The notes under the pieces are model-generated. The model did not search any database. It was given only the letters and a program-made list of their open reading frames with translations, and was not told the origin of the DNA. Positions 21,449 through 28,898 of a DNA stretch of 64,000 nucleotides are shown here, piece by piece (position 1 is the stretch's first letter; each line of letters begins with the position of its first letter). The stretch spans positions 124,001 to 188,000 of the forward strand of contig NZ_FOIQ01000001.1 of NCBI RefSeq assembly GCF_900110895.1. The letters are read 5' to 3'. The DNA is from Prevotella aff. ruminicola Tc2-24 (GTDB lineage: Bacteria > Bacteroidota > Bacteroidia > Bacteroidales > Bacteroidaceae). A program made the position numbers and the translations under genes.

Positions 21449-21470
21449 TTATTATATTTTAATTGGGCTG

Positions 21471-21502
21471 CAAAGGTAGTGAAAAAAAACGAGACTTCAA
21501 AA
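21471..21502 (-). promoter_or_regulatory. Promoter of the ABC-F gene
   Basis: Minus strand TTTTG (21502-21498), 19 bp, TACCTTTG (21478-21471), a good match to the Bacteroidetes TTG/TAnnTTTG promoter, about 35 bp before the start codon. Confidence 0.75.
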
Positions 21503-21970
21503 CAATTCAGTGAAAATGTGTGCCAGAGGACTGGGAGTTTCCTAATTCTAACTGATTCTTTACAAGATTATAATACGCTCCTCTCTTTGCTGTCAGGGAC
21601 TTGTGATTTCCTGTATCCGTGATAGCCTGAGAAAGTGATTGTTTTCAGAATAGCTGACATCCTAAGAGCAATATTTTGGGGGCTGAAACAATCCTTTTTC
21701 GACTTACAGTGGGGCTACAATGTTAATTCTTTCTGTTGACTCGATAGTTTTATTGTTTTTTCTTGTTCACTTCAATAAAAAGCTGTACCTTTGTAACTGC
21801 AATTGAGGTCAATAAAGAGTTATTGATGTTTACGCAAATCGCAGAGAATTTCGGACTCCTGTATGTAACTAATTCGTAACCTCTCCCAGATATTGGCTCT
21901 AATCATTGCTGAAAGTCAATAAGTTATAAGAAATTGGTGGTTTAGAATTAGGAAATTAAATAGTTGAGAT
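21503..21970 (+). other. Intergenic region and 5' leader before the RiPP-like cluster
   Basis: No convincing gene. Contains the plus-strand promoter at 21763-21793 and then about 170 nt of leader. A 17-codon ORF (21826-21879, starting MFTQIAENF) lies in the leader; I cannot support it as a real gene. The stretch 21503-21762 shows nothing I recognise beyond a weak TTTCAG/CTGAAA inverted repeat. Confidence 0.5.
21763..21793 (+). promoter_or_regulatory. Promoter of the RiPP-like cluster
   Basis: TTG at 21763-21765, 20 bp, TACCTTTG at 21786-21793. Fits the Bacteroidetes -33/-7 consensus and points at the 50-codon gene and the precursor peptide downstream. Confidence 0.72.
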
Positions 21971-22123
21971 ATGGCTAAAGATTTGGAGAACATAGGAATC
22001 CGTAGCGATAAGGTTCGCAACATCATGATGGAGAAACCACCAGTATTAATTCGATATGGTACGGCAATAATAGCAACTTTATTAGTTGCTGTGGCTTTTG
22101 TTGCTTTCTACATTATAATGTGA
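21971..22123 (+). CDS. 50-residue single-span protein resembling the N-terminus of HlyD-type secretion adaptors
   Basis: ATG at 21971, TGA at 22121-22123. The soluble N-terminus contains IRSDKVRNIMMEKPPVLIRY, followed by one hydrophobic span (about residues 30-50) ending at the stop. From memory this motif is typical of the cytoplasmic tail and membrane anchor of Bacteroidetes HlyD-family adaptors that sit beside C39-type peptide exporters. There the protein continues for several hundred periplasmic residues; here it stops after the span, and no frame downstream continues it. It is either a remnant or a free-standing anchor. First gene of the cluster. Confidence 0.6.
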   Translation: MAKDLENIGIRSDKVRNIMMEKPPVLIRYGTAIIATLLVAVAFVAFYIIM

Positions 22124-22169
22124 ACAAAATTGATATGTAAAATATAACAGACTCCGGAACTCTGTAAAA

Positions 22170-22217
22170 CAGACCAGACTGGATAAAAGGAGCGGAAACC
22201 GAAAGGCTATAAGAGTA
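22170..22217 (+). promoter_or_regulatory. Leader element A before the precursor peptide
   Basis: 48 nt beginning CAGACC and ending GAGTA, containing GGAGCGGAAACCGAAAGG. 39 of 48 positions match, without gaps, the element at 28829-28876. It ends 23 nt before the precursor ATG. Short nested pairings are possible (CAG/CTG with a six-base loop, AGC/GCT enclosing CGG-AAA-CCG). Function unknown; a shared 5'-UTR control element is the likely meaning. Confidence 0.6.
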
Positions 22218-22240
22218 GGATTAATAACTATTTTTCAATT

Positions 22241-22414
22241 ATGGAAAGTTTAAAATTGAAAGAAAAATCAGGATTGACACGGGAAGACCTTGTTGCCATT
22301 CTTGGTGGTAGTAATGTTACAAATTCTGTAGAGGCCAGCGATAGTCGCGAACGCACTCGTGTCCAACAGACAAAGCTGCAACAAGAGACATGTGCTTGTG
22401 ATGCAATAGGATAA
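22241..22414 (+). CDS. Putative RiPP precursor peptide, GG-leader type
   Basis: 57 residues. The leader, ending at residue 23, reads LTREDLVAILGG, the double-glycine form seen in Bacteroidales natural-product precursors (I recall an NCBI family for GG-Bacteroidales precursors beside radical SAM maturases). The 34-residue core begins SNVTNSVEAS, is rich in R, Q, T and S, and ends TCACDAIG with the only two Cys at residues 51 and 53. The gene sits directly before a radical SAM/SPASM gene and a YcaO gene. The Cys pair is the obvious place for thioether, thiazoline or thioamide chemistry; which one is unknown. Leader element A lies just upstream and a strong hairpin just downstream. Confidence 0.75.
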   Translation: MESLKLKEKSGLTREDLVAILGGSNVTNSVEASDSRERTRVQQTKLQQETCACDAIG

Positions 22415-22430
22415 CATTACTAACAATTAC

Positions 22431-22465
22431 GTTCGGGGAATAACCATTAAAGATATTCCCCGAAC
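22431..22465 (+). terminator. Hairpin between precursor peptide and radical SAM gene
   Basis: Perfect 12-bp stem GTTCGGGGAATA (22431-22442) with TATTCCCCGAAC (22454-22465), 11-nt loop, only a short A/T tail afterwards. Probably a partial terminator or RNA-stability hairpin giving more precursor than enzyme. Confidence 0.75.
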
Positions 22466-22482
22466 ATTAAAATGATAATTAC

Positions 22483-23865
22483 ATGTATTACATATCTAAG
22501 TATAATTATTATCTAACGGTAGGAAACAAATATTATATCTATAATACCATAAGTAATAGATATAAAGAGTTCCCGCCTGCAGTATTCAATACTCTGCAAA
22601 ATGCAGACAGGGCAGCTGTAGAGATTATAGATGCAAACTATAATAGCATTCTGCCTGCAACTATTGATAGTGACAATATTGAAGTGTTATTATCATTAAG
22701 GATGATATACAGTTCTGTTATGCATGAAGAAAGACTTCTTAAAATGGCTCATGATTCAGATGTGGTCAACACAGCTTTCTCATCGTTAATTATTCTTCCA
22801 AACCTTAGTTGTAATTTGAATTGCCACTATTGTTATGAGAAAGACAAAAACGAATTAATGTCGTTAGATCAAGAAAAGACACTCACTAGCTTCCTTACAA
22901 GTGAAGTTAGGAACAAGAAATGGTTAAATATAAGATGGAGTGGTGGTGAACCTTTGCTTTCTTGGAATAAAATAAAACGTATCTCCCAACAGATAATAGA
23001 TGAATGTAATAAAAGTGGTTGTAATTACTCTGCCTCCATTATAACCAATGGAACCCTATTATCTGATGACAAAGTAGATGATTTCTTGAAATATTCTGTT
23101 AAGGCTGCACAAATTACACTAGATGGAGACTCGTCTCTTCATGATAAAATTAGGCACTTTAAATCAAATGGGCAAGGGACATTTGGAATAATAATGAAAA
23201 ATATAGGCCAAGCATCAAAAAAAATAAAGATTCATCTACGAATAAATGTTGATAAAAATAATTTTGTCAATATTCCTCATCTTTTTGATGAAATTGCAAG
23301 TACTCATTTAGACAGGGATAATGTGCAATTATTCTGCAGACCTGTGATGTGCTCACTTGCTAGAACTCCTAATACCAAGCTTTTTTCTCCTTCGGAGTTC
23401 TTAGAGATAGAGGAACATTTATTGAAATGGGCCAAGGAAAGAGATTTACAATATTCATTTCACCGTGGAATGGGAAACAGATCCTTCCGATGCTGCATGA
23501 ATGCTGTAGAAGGATTCTATATATCTCCTGATTTGCTACTATATAAATGCCCGATGTATATTGATTATGACAAGAGACACTCTGTTGGATATATCGATAA
23601 AGATGGTAATATGAAGATTACTAATATAAAAGAGTTCTCTATTGGATTTAAGAATTCCCCATACGATGAACATAGCAAATGCAGGAGATGTAAAGTATTA
23701 CCTATATGTAACGGAGAATGTTTTATGCAACGCATATTGTCTCCATCTGACGAAAATGCGGGATGTATCCCGGAAAAGAAATCAATGGCAGAAAAAATGA
23801 AATATGCAATTGAAAATTCACTTGAACTACATGCATTTAATCGATCAAGTTTTTTGGAAATTTAA
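22483..23865 (+). CDS. Radical SAM/SPASM peptide maturase
   Basis: 460 residues. The [4Fe-4S]/SAM motif is CNLNCHYC with Cys at 110, 114 and 117, followed by the SAM-binding WSGGEPLL near 152-159 and the strand ITNGTLL. The C-terminal SPASM region has Cys at 337/338, 356, 400, 403, 409, 413 and 428 (CRRCKVLPICNGEC), enough for auxiliary clusters. Residues 1-100 are an N-terminal region that may bind the leader. It follows the GG-leader precursor and precedes YcaO by 11 nt. Expected role: radical crosslinking of the precursor core; product unknown. Codon use is AT-rich, unlike the flanking housekeeping genes. Confidence 0.9.
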   Translation: MYYISKYNYYLTVGNKYYIYNTISNRYKEFPPAVFNTLQNADRAAVEIIDANYNSILPATIDSDNIEVLLSLRMIYSSVMHEERLLKMAHDSDVVNTAFSSLIILPNLSCNLNCHYCYEKDKNELMSLDQEKTLTSFLTSEVRNKKWLNIRWSGGEPLLSWNKIKRISQQIIDECNKSGCNYSASIITNGTLLSDDKVDDFLKYSVKAAQITLDGDSSLHDKIRHFKSNGQGTFGIIMKNIGQASKKIKIHLRINVDKNNFVNIPHLFDEIASTHLDRDNVQLFCRPVMCSLARTPNTKLFSPSEFLEIEEHLLKWAKERDLQYSFHRGMGNRSFRCCMNAVEGFYISPDLLLYKCPMYIDYDKRHSVGYIDKDGNMKITNIKEFSIGFKNSPYDEHSKCRRCKVLPICNGECFMQRILSPSDENAGCIPEKKSMAEKMKYAIENSLELHAFNRSSFLEI

Positions 23866-23876
23866 AAATTAATAAG

Positions 23877-25700
23877 ATGAAAACATTAAAAAGAATAAAA
23901 AAGTATAAGGCAGAGTTGCCTGAAAAAACAGTTACAAACATCCGAACCATCCTATGCGAAAAGTTAGGTATCATTCTTGAAGAAGCAGATTTCAAAAGCG
24001 AGGGTGGCTTTTACTCTACAAGGATTAAGATCGGAAATTACAATCTTTCAGACTTAGACTATGGAACTAATGGCAAAGGAATGACATTCTCTTATGCCTT
24101 GGCAAGTGCCCATGGAGAGTTTATGGAGAGGATGCAGAACTTGGCTATAATTCGTTCCAATTCTTTAGCGTATAAAGATAGTAAATTCATACGTGATAAT
24201 TCAGAATACATATCATTCTTGAAGAAGAACAATATGTTGTTGAATTATCAGTATGCTCCTGACGAGGAATATGTTATAGTGACAACCAACAACTATGAAG
24301 ATATATTAAAAAATATTGGTTTTCCAGATAGAAAACTATTATTTGATAATTATCAGGGTAGAAAATTGAGTATGTTACCGTTTTATAATGTTACAAAAAA
24401 AGCTATAGAGCTTTTACCCTATGAAATTGTATTCAACAATTGTACTTCAAATGGAATGTGTGCAGGAAACACTCCAAAAGAAGCAATTATTCAAGGGCTT
24501 TCCGAAATCATTGAACGGTATGTTGTAAGAGAAATCTATATGAAGGGGCTTTCTTTACCAACAATTCCTGATTGCTATTTTTCTGGTACGGAAATACTGG
24601 ATAAAATCAATTTGTTAAAAGAAAAATATGGCGAGAATTGGAAATTCCAAATAAAAGACTGTTCATTATGCAAAGGATATCCTGCTATTGGTATATTAAT
24701 GCTAAACCATGTAGAACGTAAATACCTTTTCCATTTAGGAGTAGATCCTTCGCCCATAACCGCCTTAGAACGTTCACTTACAGAAATATTCCAAGGCAGA
24801 GAAATAGCTGCTATCTTAGATATGGATTACTCTGTTCAGAATGGCATGCTGTATGATCCAAATATCATGGATGCAGAATTCTACAAAACATGTACAACGG
24901 GGAGTGGCCATTATCCCATCACGATTTTAGATGAACCAGAAGATTCTAATTTCTTCGGTTTTGATGATTCTTGGGGTATTTCTGATGATAAAGACCTGAA
25001 AAAACTCATTCGTTTAATTGAAGGAGAAGGCCATGAGATATTTATTAGGGATGTTTCTTTTCTCGGATTTCCCTCTTATTGCATCTATGTTCCTGGTATT
25101 ACTGAATTCCGAAATATCATTAAGGATAATCAAAGGAAGGCTCATGCTGATTTAAAACCTTTGGCAGTATCAGCTGCCCTTAACTTATATTTAGCTTCTA
25201 AAGAAGAAATGGAGGCACTTGCTACCTATATAGAGAACGAGAAAAAGTTTATAGAGCAAGTAATGGAATATGATTCCGATAGCTTTCTTATACGATATGA
25301 CAAAGATTTGATTAAAGGAGTATTGTATATAGCGTCAGAGAATTATAGCAAAGCATACATTCATATAAAGAAGTATAGTGACAACTTTTCAGGAACGCCA
25401 AAAGAAAAACTGTTTTTCTCTGCACTTAGCGATATGCTGTTATGTAAGAAAGAAGGTTATAGCGCAGAAAGTATGAATTTGTTGTATGACAGATTAACAA
25501 TAGAAACTGTTGGGAACTTTATTCAAGGGAAAGAAGTCTTAAAATATGTGCCATATGCAAGTTTTAGCAACAATGACTGGGATCGTTTCGGGGAGAAGCA
25601 TCCTTCGTTTATGGGGATGCTTCAAGTGATGAAGAAATTGGAGGATGCATACATCGAAAATATTCCTAATCAAATTGAATTAAGGAGAATTATAGCATAA
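23877..25700 (+). CDS. YcaO-domain enzyme, E. coli YcaO-like architecture
   Basis: 607 residues. YcaO ATP-binding motifs are intact: GKGMTFSYALASAHGEFMER (S78, E81, E84, R85) and SNGMCAGNTPKEAIIQGLSE continuing to ER (S191, N192, G193, Q206, E210, E213, R214). The conserved order, SLPTIPD after the second motif, VDPSPITALERSLTEIFQGR, and a long C-terminal extension (about 430-607) recall E. coli YcaO rather than azoline cyclodehydratases; there is no PxPxP tail. YcaO enzymes activate peptide amides with ATP to form azolines, thioamides or amidines; the E. coli protein instead assists RimO methylthiolation. Here the neighbours are a precursor and a radical SAM enzyme, so peptide modification is the better guess. 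Confidence 0.88.
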   Translation: MKTLKRIKKYKAELPEKTVTNIRTILCEKLGIILEEADFKSEGGFYSTRIKIGNYNLSDLDYGTNGKGMTFSYALASAHGEFMERMQNLAIIRSNSLAYKDSKFIRDNSEYISFLKKNNMLLNYQYAPDEEYVIVTTNNYEDILKNIGFPDRKLLFDNYQGRKLSMLPFYNVTKKAIELLPYEIVFNNCTSNGMCAGNTPKEAIIQGLSEIIERYVVREIYMKGLSLPTIPDCYFSGTEILDKINLLKEKYGENWKFQIKDCSLCKGYPAIGILMLNHVERKYLFHLGVDPSPITALERSLTEIFQGREIAAILDMDYSVQNGMLYDPNIMDAEFYKTCTTGSGHYPITILDEPEDSNFFGFDDSWGISDDKDLKKLIRLIEGEGHEIFIRDVSFLGFPSYCIYVPGITEFRNIIKDNQRKAHADLKPLAVSAALNLYLASKEEMEALATYIENEKKFIEQVMEYDSDSFLIRYDKDLIKGVLYIASENYSKAYIHIKKYSDNFSGTPKEKLFFSALSDMLLCKKEGYSAESMNLLYDRLTIETVGNFIQGKEVLKYVPYASFSNNDWDRFGEKHPSFMGMLQVMKKLEDAYIENIPNQIELRRIIA

Positions 25701-25758
25701 TAAAAGAATGTCAGACAAATGTCAGGAAAAAAATTCGTCGTTTACGGTCAAATCGCTG

Positions 25759-25766
25759 TAATTTTG
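25759..25766 (+). promoter_or_regulatory. -7 box of the outer-membrane protein gene
   Basis: TAATTTTG followed by CAGCCGC, a good TAnnTTTG match about 85 bp before the start codon. The -33 box is weak. A short direct repeat ATGTCAG(A/G) lies upstream at about 25709-25725. Confidence 0.5.
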
Positions 25767-25849
25767 CAGCCGCAAATAATGTTAAAACGTGAACGATTTC
25801 CGTTTTCATGTGTATGCCTATAACGGAACCTCTAAACAAAACAAATAAA

Positions 25850-27949
25850 ATGAGAAGACTGATTCTATTTTCAATGGTTTGCCTGATGACCACAATAACA
25901 CAGGCACAGAATGAGACTACAGCGGAGAACGATTCCGTGGCATGGGATAAGATGCTCAGCGAAATCTCCGTGACGGGACACCGCCACATCGTCAGGATGA
26001 AGGGCAATACGCTCGTTGCACAGGTGGCTAACACGGAACTGGCCAATCTGGGCACAGCCAATGATGTACTGTCGCGTCTGCCATTCATCAATATGGACGG
26101 CGACGAAATCAGCATCGTCGGAAAGGGCAAGCCCGCAGTGTTCATTGACAATCGCCCCGTGCGCGACGAGTCGGAACTACAGATGCTCCGTAGCGAGAAC
26201 ATAAAGAACATCCAGATTATCACTTCGCCAGGCGCGGAATACGCTTCGGACGTGAAGGCCGTCATCAAGATACAGACGCGCCAGCCGTTCATCAAGGGAC
26301 TGAGCGGAAAATTGACCTCGCAGACGTCTGCCAAGCGCATCTGGGAGGAAATGGCGATGGCCGACCTGAGCTACAACTGGACGAACTGGCAGGTGTTCGG
26401 ACAAGTGATGTATAACAACGGCGGACGCAAGAACTATGACGTGAGCACTACCGACTTCCTTTTCAACGGTCAGCAAAACCAGCTTGTAAACACGGCTACG
26501 AAGCGCAACAAGTCTGAGGCCACGACCGCAAAGGGCGGCTTCAACTGGAACAGAGGCGGGCAGTCGCTCGGTGCCTACTACCAGTACACCAACCAGCCTA
26601 CTCACTTCAAAAGCCGCGGCACGGAGGATGACGACGTGCTGGGCATCAAGGAGCAGAGCATCGGCAAACTCATCGACATCGATTCAAAGCAGGAGAAGCA
26701 TTTGGCGTCGGCCTACTATGACAACACGTTCGAGAACGAGGCGCACCTGCACTTCGACGGCAACTACATCCACACATGGTACACCGATAACAACCTGACG
26801 CAGACCGTTTCGCCCACGACCAGCGAGATTGTTCCCTCGCAGACGGGCATGAACTCCGACCTCTGGGCGGGCAAACTCTACTACGAGTTTCCATTTGCCA
26901 CGGGTAAACTGAACATTGGCACTGAGGACAGTTACACCTATAACCATCAACAGTACACGATGCAGAACGTTGCCGTCGGCACTTACATTCCCTCGACCGA
27001 GAACGAGAGCCGCCAGACCGATTGCGCAGCCTTCGCCACATGGCAGAAGGATTGGAATGCCCTGTCACTCCAGTTGGGTTTGCGCTACGAATACGTGAAG
27101 TTCGACTACAAGCGTGACGGCATCCGTGACGATGAGGTGAGCCGCACCGACAACAGTCTGTCGCCCAATCTCTCGCTCTCGTACAACTTCAACGAGACCA
27201 CCTTCATGTCGCTCGACTATTCGCACTCCATCACTCGTCCGCCTTACAAGCAGTTGCGCAGTTCCCTATTATATGTCGGCCCCTACGAGGTGGAGGGTGG
27301 TAATCCCACGCTGGCCGACTGCAAGACCGACAATCTGAACTACATGTTCGGCTGGAAAGACCTGATGCTGGAACTGACCTACAGCCATCTGGCCGACACC
27401 TACGTCTATACCAAAGAACACTATTCCGATGCAAGGCCCCTGCTCGTGTTCAGTCCCCGTCAGGCCGACATCAACACGCTGAACGCCTACCTGTCTTACG
27501 CCCCCGTGGTCAAGTTCTGGAAGCCCAACTTCACCGTCGGCTTCGACCAGCAGTGGCTCACGCTCTACGGCGAGAAGTACAACAAGCCCATCTTCCGCTA
27601 TATGCTGAAGAACATCTTCACGCCCTCGAAGAACTGGATGATGACCTTTGACGTGACAGGCTCGACACGCGGCCACACGATGACCAACGAAATGCGCTCA
27701 CAGTGGGGCATCGACCTCTCCGTGCGCCGCTACTTCATGCAGAAGCGCTTGCAGATAGCCCTTGCCGCCAACGACATCTTTCACACCCGCAACCAAAGCT
27801 GGTGGATGAACGTCAAGGACGTGAGCCTTTACAAAGACTCCGATGCCGACACCCGACGCCTGATGCTCACCGTTTCCTACATCTTCAACCCCAAGAAGAG
27901 CAAGTATAAGGGCGAGGGAGCCGCCAACGACGAAATGAAACGACTCTAA
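25850..27949 (+). CDS. TonB-dependent outer-membrane beta-barrel protein
   Basis: 699 residues from ATG 25850, chosen over an upstream in-frame start because it begins a clear signal peptide (MRRLILFSMVCLMTTITQAQ). A plug domain follows (ISVTGHRHIVRMKGNTL, then VLSRLPFINMDGDEISIVGK and VFIDNRPVRDESEL), then a long run of alternating strands with an aromatic-rich C-terminus. It lacks the carboxypeptidase-like domain that often precedes the plug in Bacteroidetes. Gene composition is GC-rich, in sharp contrast to the YcaO gene just upstream, so the two may have separate histories. Ligand unknown. Confidence 0.85.
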   Translation: MRRLILFSMVCLMTTITQAQNETTAENDSVAWDKMLSEISVTGHRHIVRMKGNTLVAQVANTELANLGTANDVLSRLPFINMDGDEISIVGKGKPAVFIDNRPVRDESELQMLRSENIKNIQIITSPGAEYASDVKAVIKIQTRQPFIKGLSGKLTSQTSAKRIWEEMAMADLSYNWTNWQVFGQVMYNNGGRKNYDVSTTDFLFNGQQNQLVNTATKRNKSEATTAKGGFNWNRGGQSLGAYYQYTNQPTHFKSRGTEDDDVLGIKEQSIGKLIDIDSKQEKHLASAYYDNTFENEAHLHFDGNYIHTWYTDNNLTQTVSPTTSEIVPSQTGMNSDLWAGKLYYEFPFATGKLNIGTEDSYTYNHQQYTMQNVAVGTYIPSTENESRQTDCAAFATWQKDWNALSLQLGLRYEYVKFDYKRDGIRDDEVSRTDNSLSPNLSLSYNFNETTFMSLDYSHSITRPPYKQLRSSLLYVGPYEVEGGNPTLADCKTDNLNYMFGWKDLMLELTYSHLADTYVYTKEHYSDARPLLVFSPRQADINTLNAYLSYAPVVKFWKPNFTVGFDQQWLTLYGEKYNKPIFRYMLKNIFTPSKNWMMTFDVTGSTRGHTMTNEMRSQWGIDLSVRRYFMQKRLQIALAANDIFHTRNQSWWMNVKDVSLYKDSDADTRRLMLTVSYIFNPKKSKYKGEGAANDEMKRL

Positions 27950-27953
27950 ACGA

Positions 27954-28595
27954 ATGAAGAAGACCGCTCTGCTATTTATCGCACTCCTTGTTATCCTGGC
28001 AAGCATCGACTTCATCTGGCCTTTCACCACGGAAAGGACAGATGAAGACGTGTTTGAACAAGGCTTGAATACTGCTGAGATGCAGACATACCAAGACCCT
28101 GATTTGGGCTTCACGGTTAGATACCCGTCGTTTTTCGCCGTACAGCCCGACTCGCTCGATGAATACACAGGCCATGTCCGATTCAGTTATGATAACGAGT
28201 GGGCAACTGTCGTGCTCGAATGTTATGCCCTGCGCAACTATGGCCAGTCGCTCAAAAGCGGGATGGACTCGCTTGCACAGGTGCTTCATGCGACAGACTG
28301 CAAACTCGGCAGCGATTACTTCATCCTCTCTGGCCCACAGTACGAAAATGATAGTCGTATAGATGACTATAGCTATTATTCGCGATTAGTCAGTCGGGGC
28401 AAACTTTGGTTTGTCTATACGATGGTTTATCCAGACCGCTATCACAATCACCTCGGCAGACTCTTCAAGGAAATCGACGACTGGCAGGTGTTCGAGGATC
28501 AGCGCACAGGTATCAGCCGTGCCGACAGTTTCATGCTTGATGCCACCAAATGGAAACGCAAGAAACGTGTAATATACAACAATAGAACAGACTAG
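27954..28595 (+). CDS. Hypothetical protein with N-terminal membrane anchor
   Basis: 213 residues starting four bases after the barrel gene, so cotranscribed. An N-terminal hydrophobic stretch (ALLFIALLVILASIDFIW) serves as signal anchor; the rest is soluble and presumably periplasmic, with LGFTVRYPSFFAVQP and SRGKLWFVYTMVYPDRY. The mid-part resembles small proteins that recognise a 'GFTVRYP' opening strand, but I do not recognise a named family. Probably a partner of the outer-membrane protein. Confidence 0.75.
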   Translation: MKKTALLFIALLVILASIDFIWPFTTERTDEDVFEQGLNTAEMQTYQDPDLGFTVRYPSFFAVQPDSLDEYTGHVRFSYDNEWATVVLECYALRNYGQSLKSGMDSLAQVLHATDCKLGSDYFILSGPQYENDSRIDDYSYYSRLVSRGKLWFVYTMVYPDRYHNHLGRLFKEIDDWQVFEDQRTGISRADSFMLDATKWKRKKRVIYNNRTD

Positions 28596-28778
28596 TTATT
28601 CCAGTATGAATGTGACACAATATGACAATGATTCACCCTTAGTAAAACAAGGTCGTAATTGTAGCCTCATTCCAATAACTTGTGTCGGGAGGTCAAGAAA
28701 TTTGTTGCAAACAACACGCACAATGCAATATAACCATCTGTTATTCAATTAGTTTCGTTCTAAAGGGTGCAACATTCA
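28596..28778. other. Intergenic stretch with no supported gene
   Basis: A 48-codon plus-strand ORF (28606-28752, MNVTQYDNDSP start) is present but shows no leader, membrane span or family resemblance and may be chance. No terminator hairpin is obvious. The protease promoter begins at 28779. Confidence 0.4.
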
Positions 28779-28810
28779 TTTGCACAGAACAAGGAAATGA
28801 TATAATTTTG
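28779..28810 (+). promoter_or_regulatory. Promoter of the astacin protease gene
   Basis: TTTG at 28779-28782, 20 bp, TAATTTTG at 28803-28810: one of the best -33/-7 matches in the window. Transcription should begin just before leader element B. Confidence 0.78.
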
Positions 28811-28828
28811 CACAAAAAAGATCAAATC

Positions 28829-28876
28829 CAGACCAAACTGGTAAACAGGAGCGAAAGCAGAAAAGCTATATGAGTA
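28829..28876 (+). promoter_or_regulatory. Leader element B before the astacin protease
   Basis: 48 nt, CAGACCAAACTGG at its start and GAAAAGCTATATGAGTA at its end, matching leader element A (22170-22217) at 39 of 48 positions without gaps. It ends 22 nt before the protease ATG, against 23 nt for element A. It begins about 19 nt after the -7 box, so it lies within the 5' UTR. Confidence 0.6.
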
Positions 28877-28898
28877 TGCAAAATTTAATATTGATAAA

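Noticed and set aside
21826..21879. 17-codon ORF in the leader of the RiPP-like cluster
   Set aside because: Too short to support, no GG motif or span; may be a chance frame in the 5' UTR.
25711..26340. 209-codon minus-strand ORF at the start of the barrel gene
   Set aside because: Antisense to the signal peptide and plug domain of the outer-membrane protein; no promoter on that strand.
26670..27068. Several long antisense frames in the GC-rich barrel gene
   Set aside because: GC-rich codon use in the real gene keeps other frames open; none shows a domain.
28606..28752. 48-codon ORF before the astacin promoter, considered as a second precursor peptide
   Set aside because: No GG leader, no leader element in front of it, no recognisable pattern.
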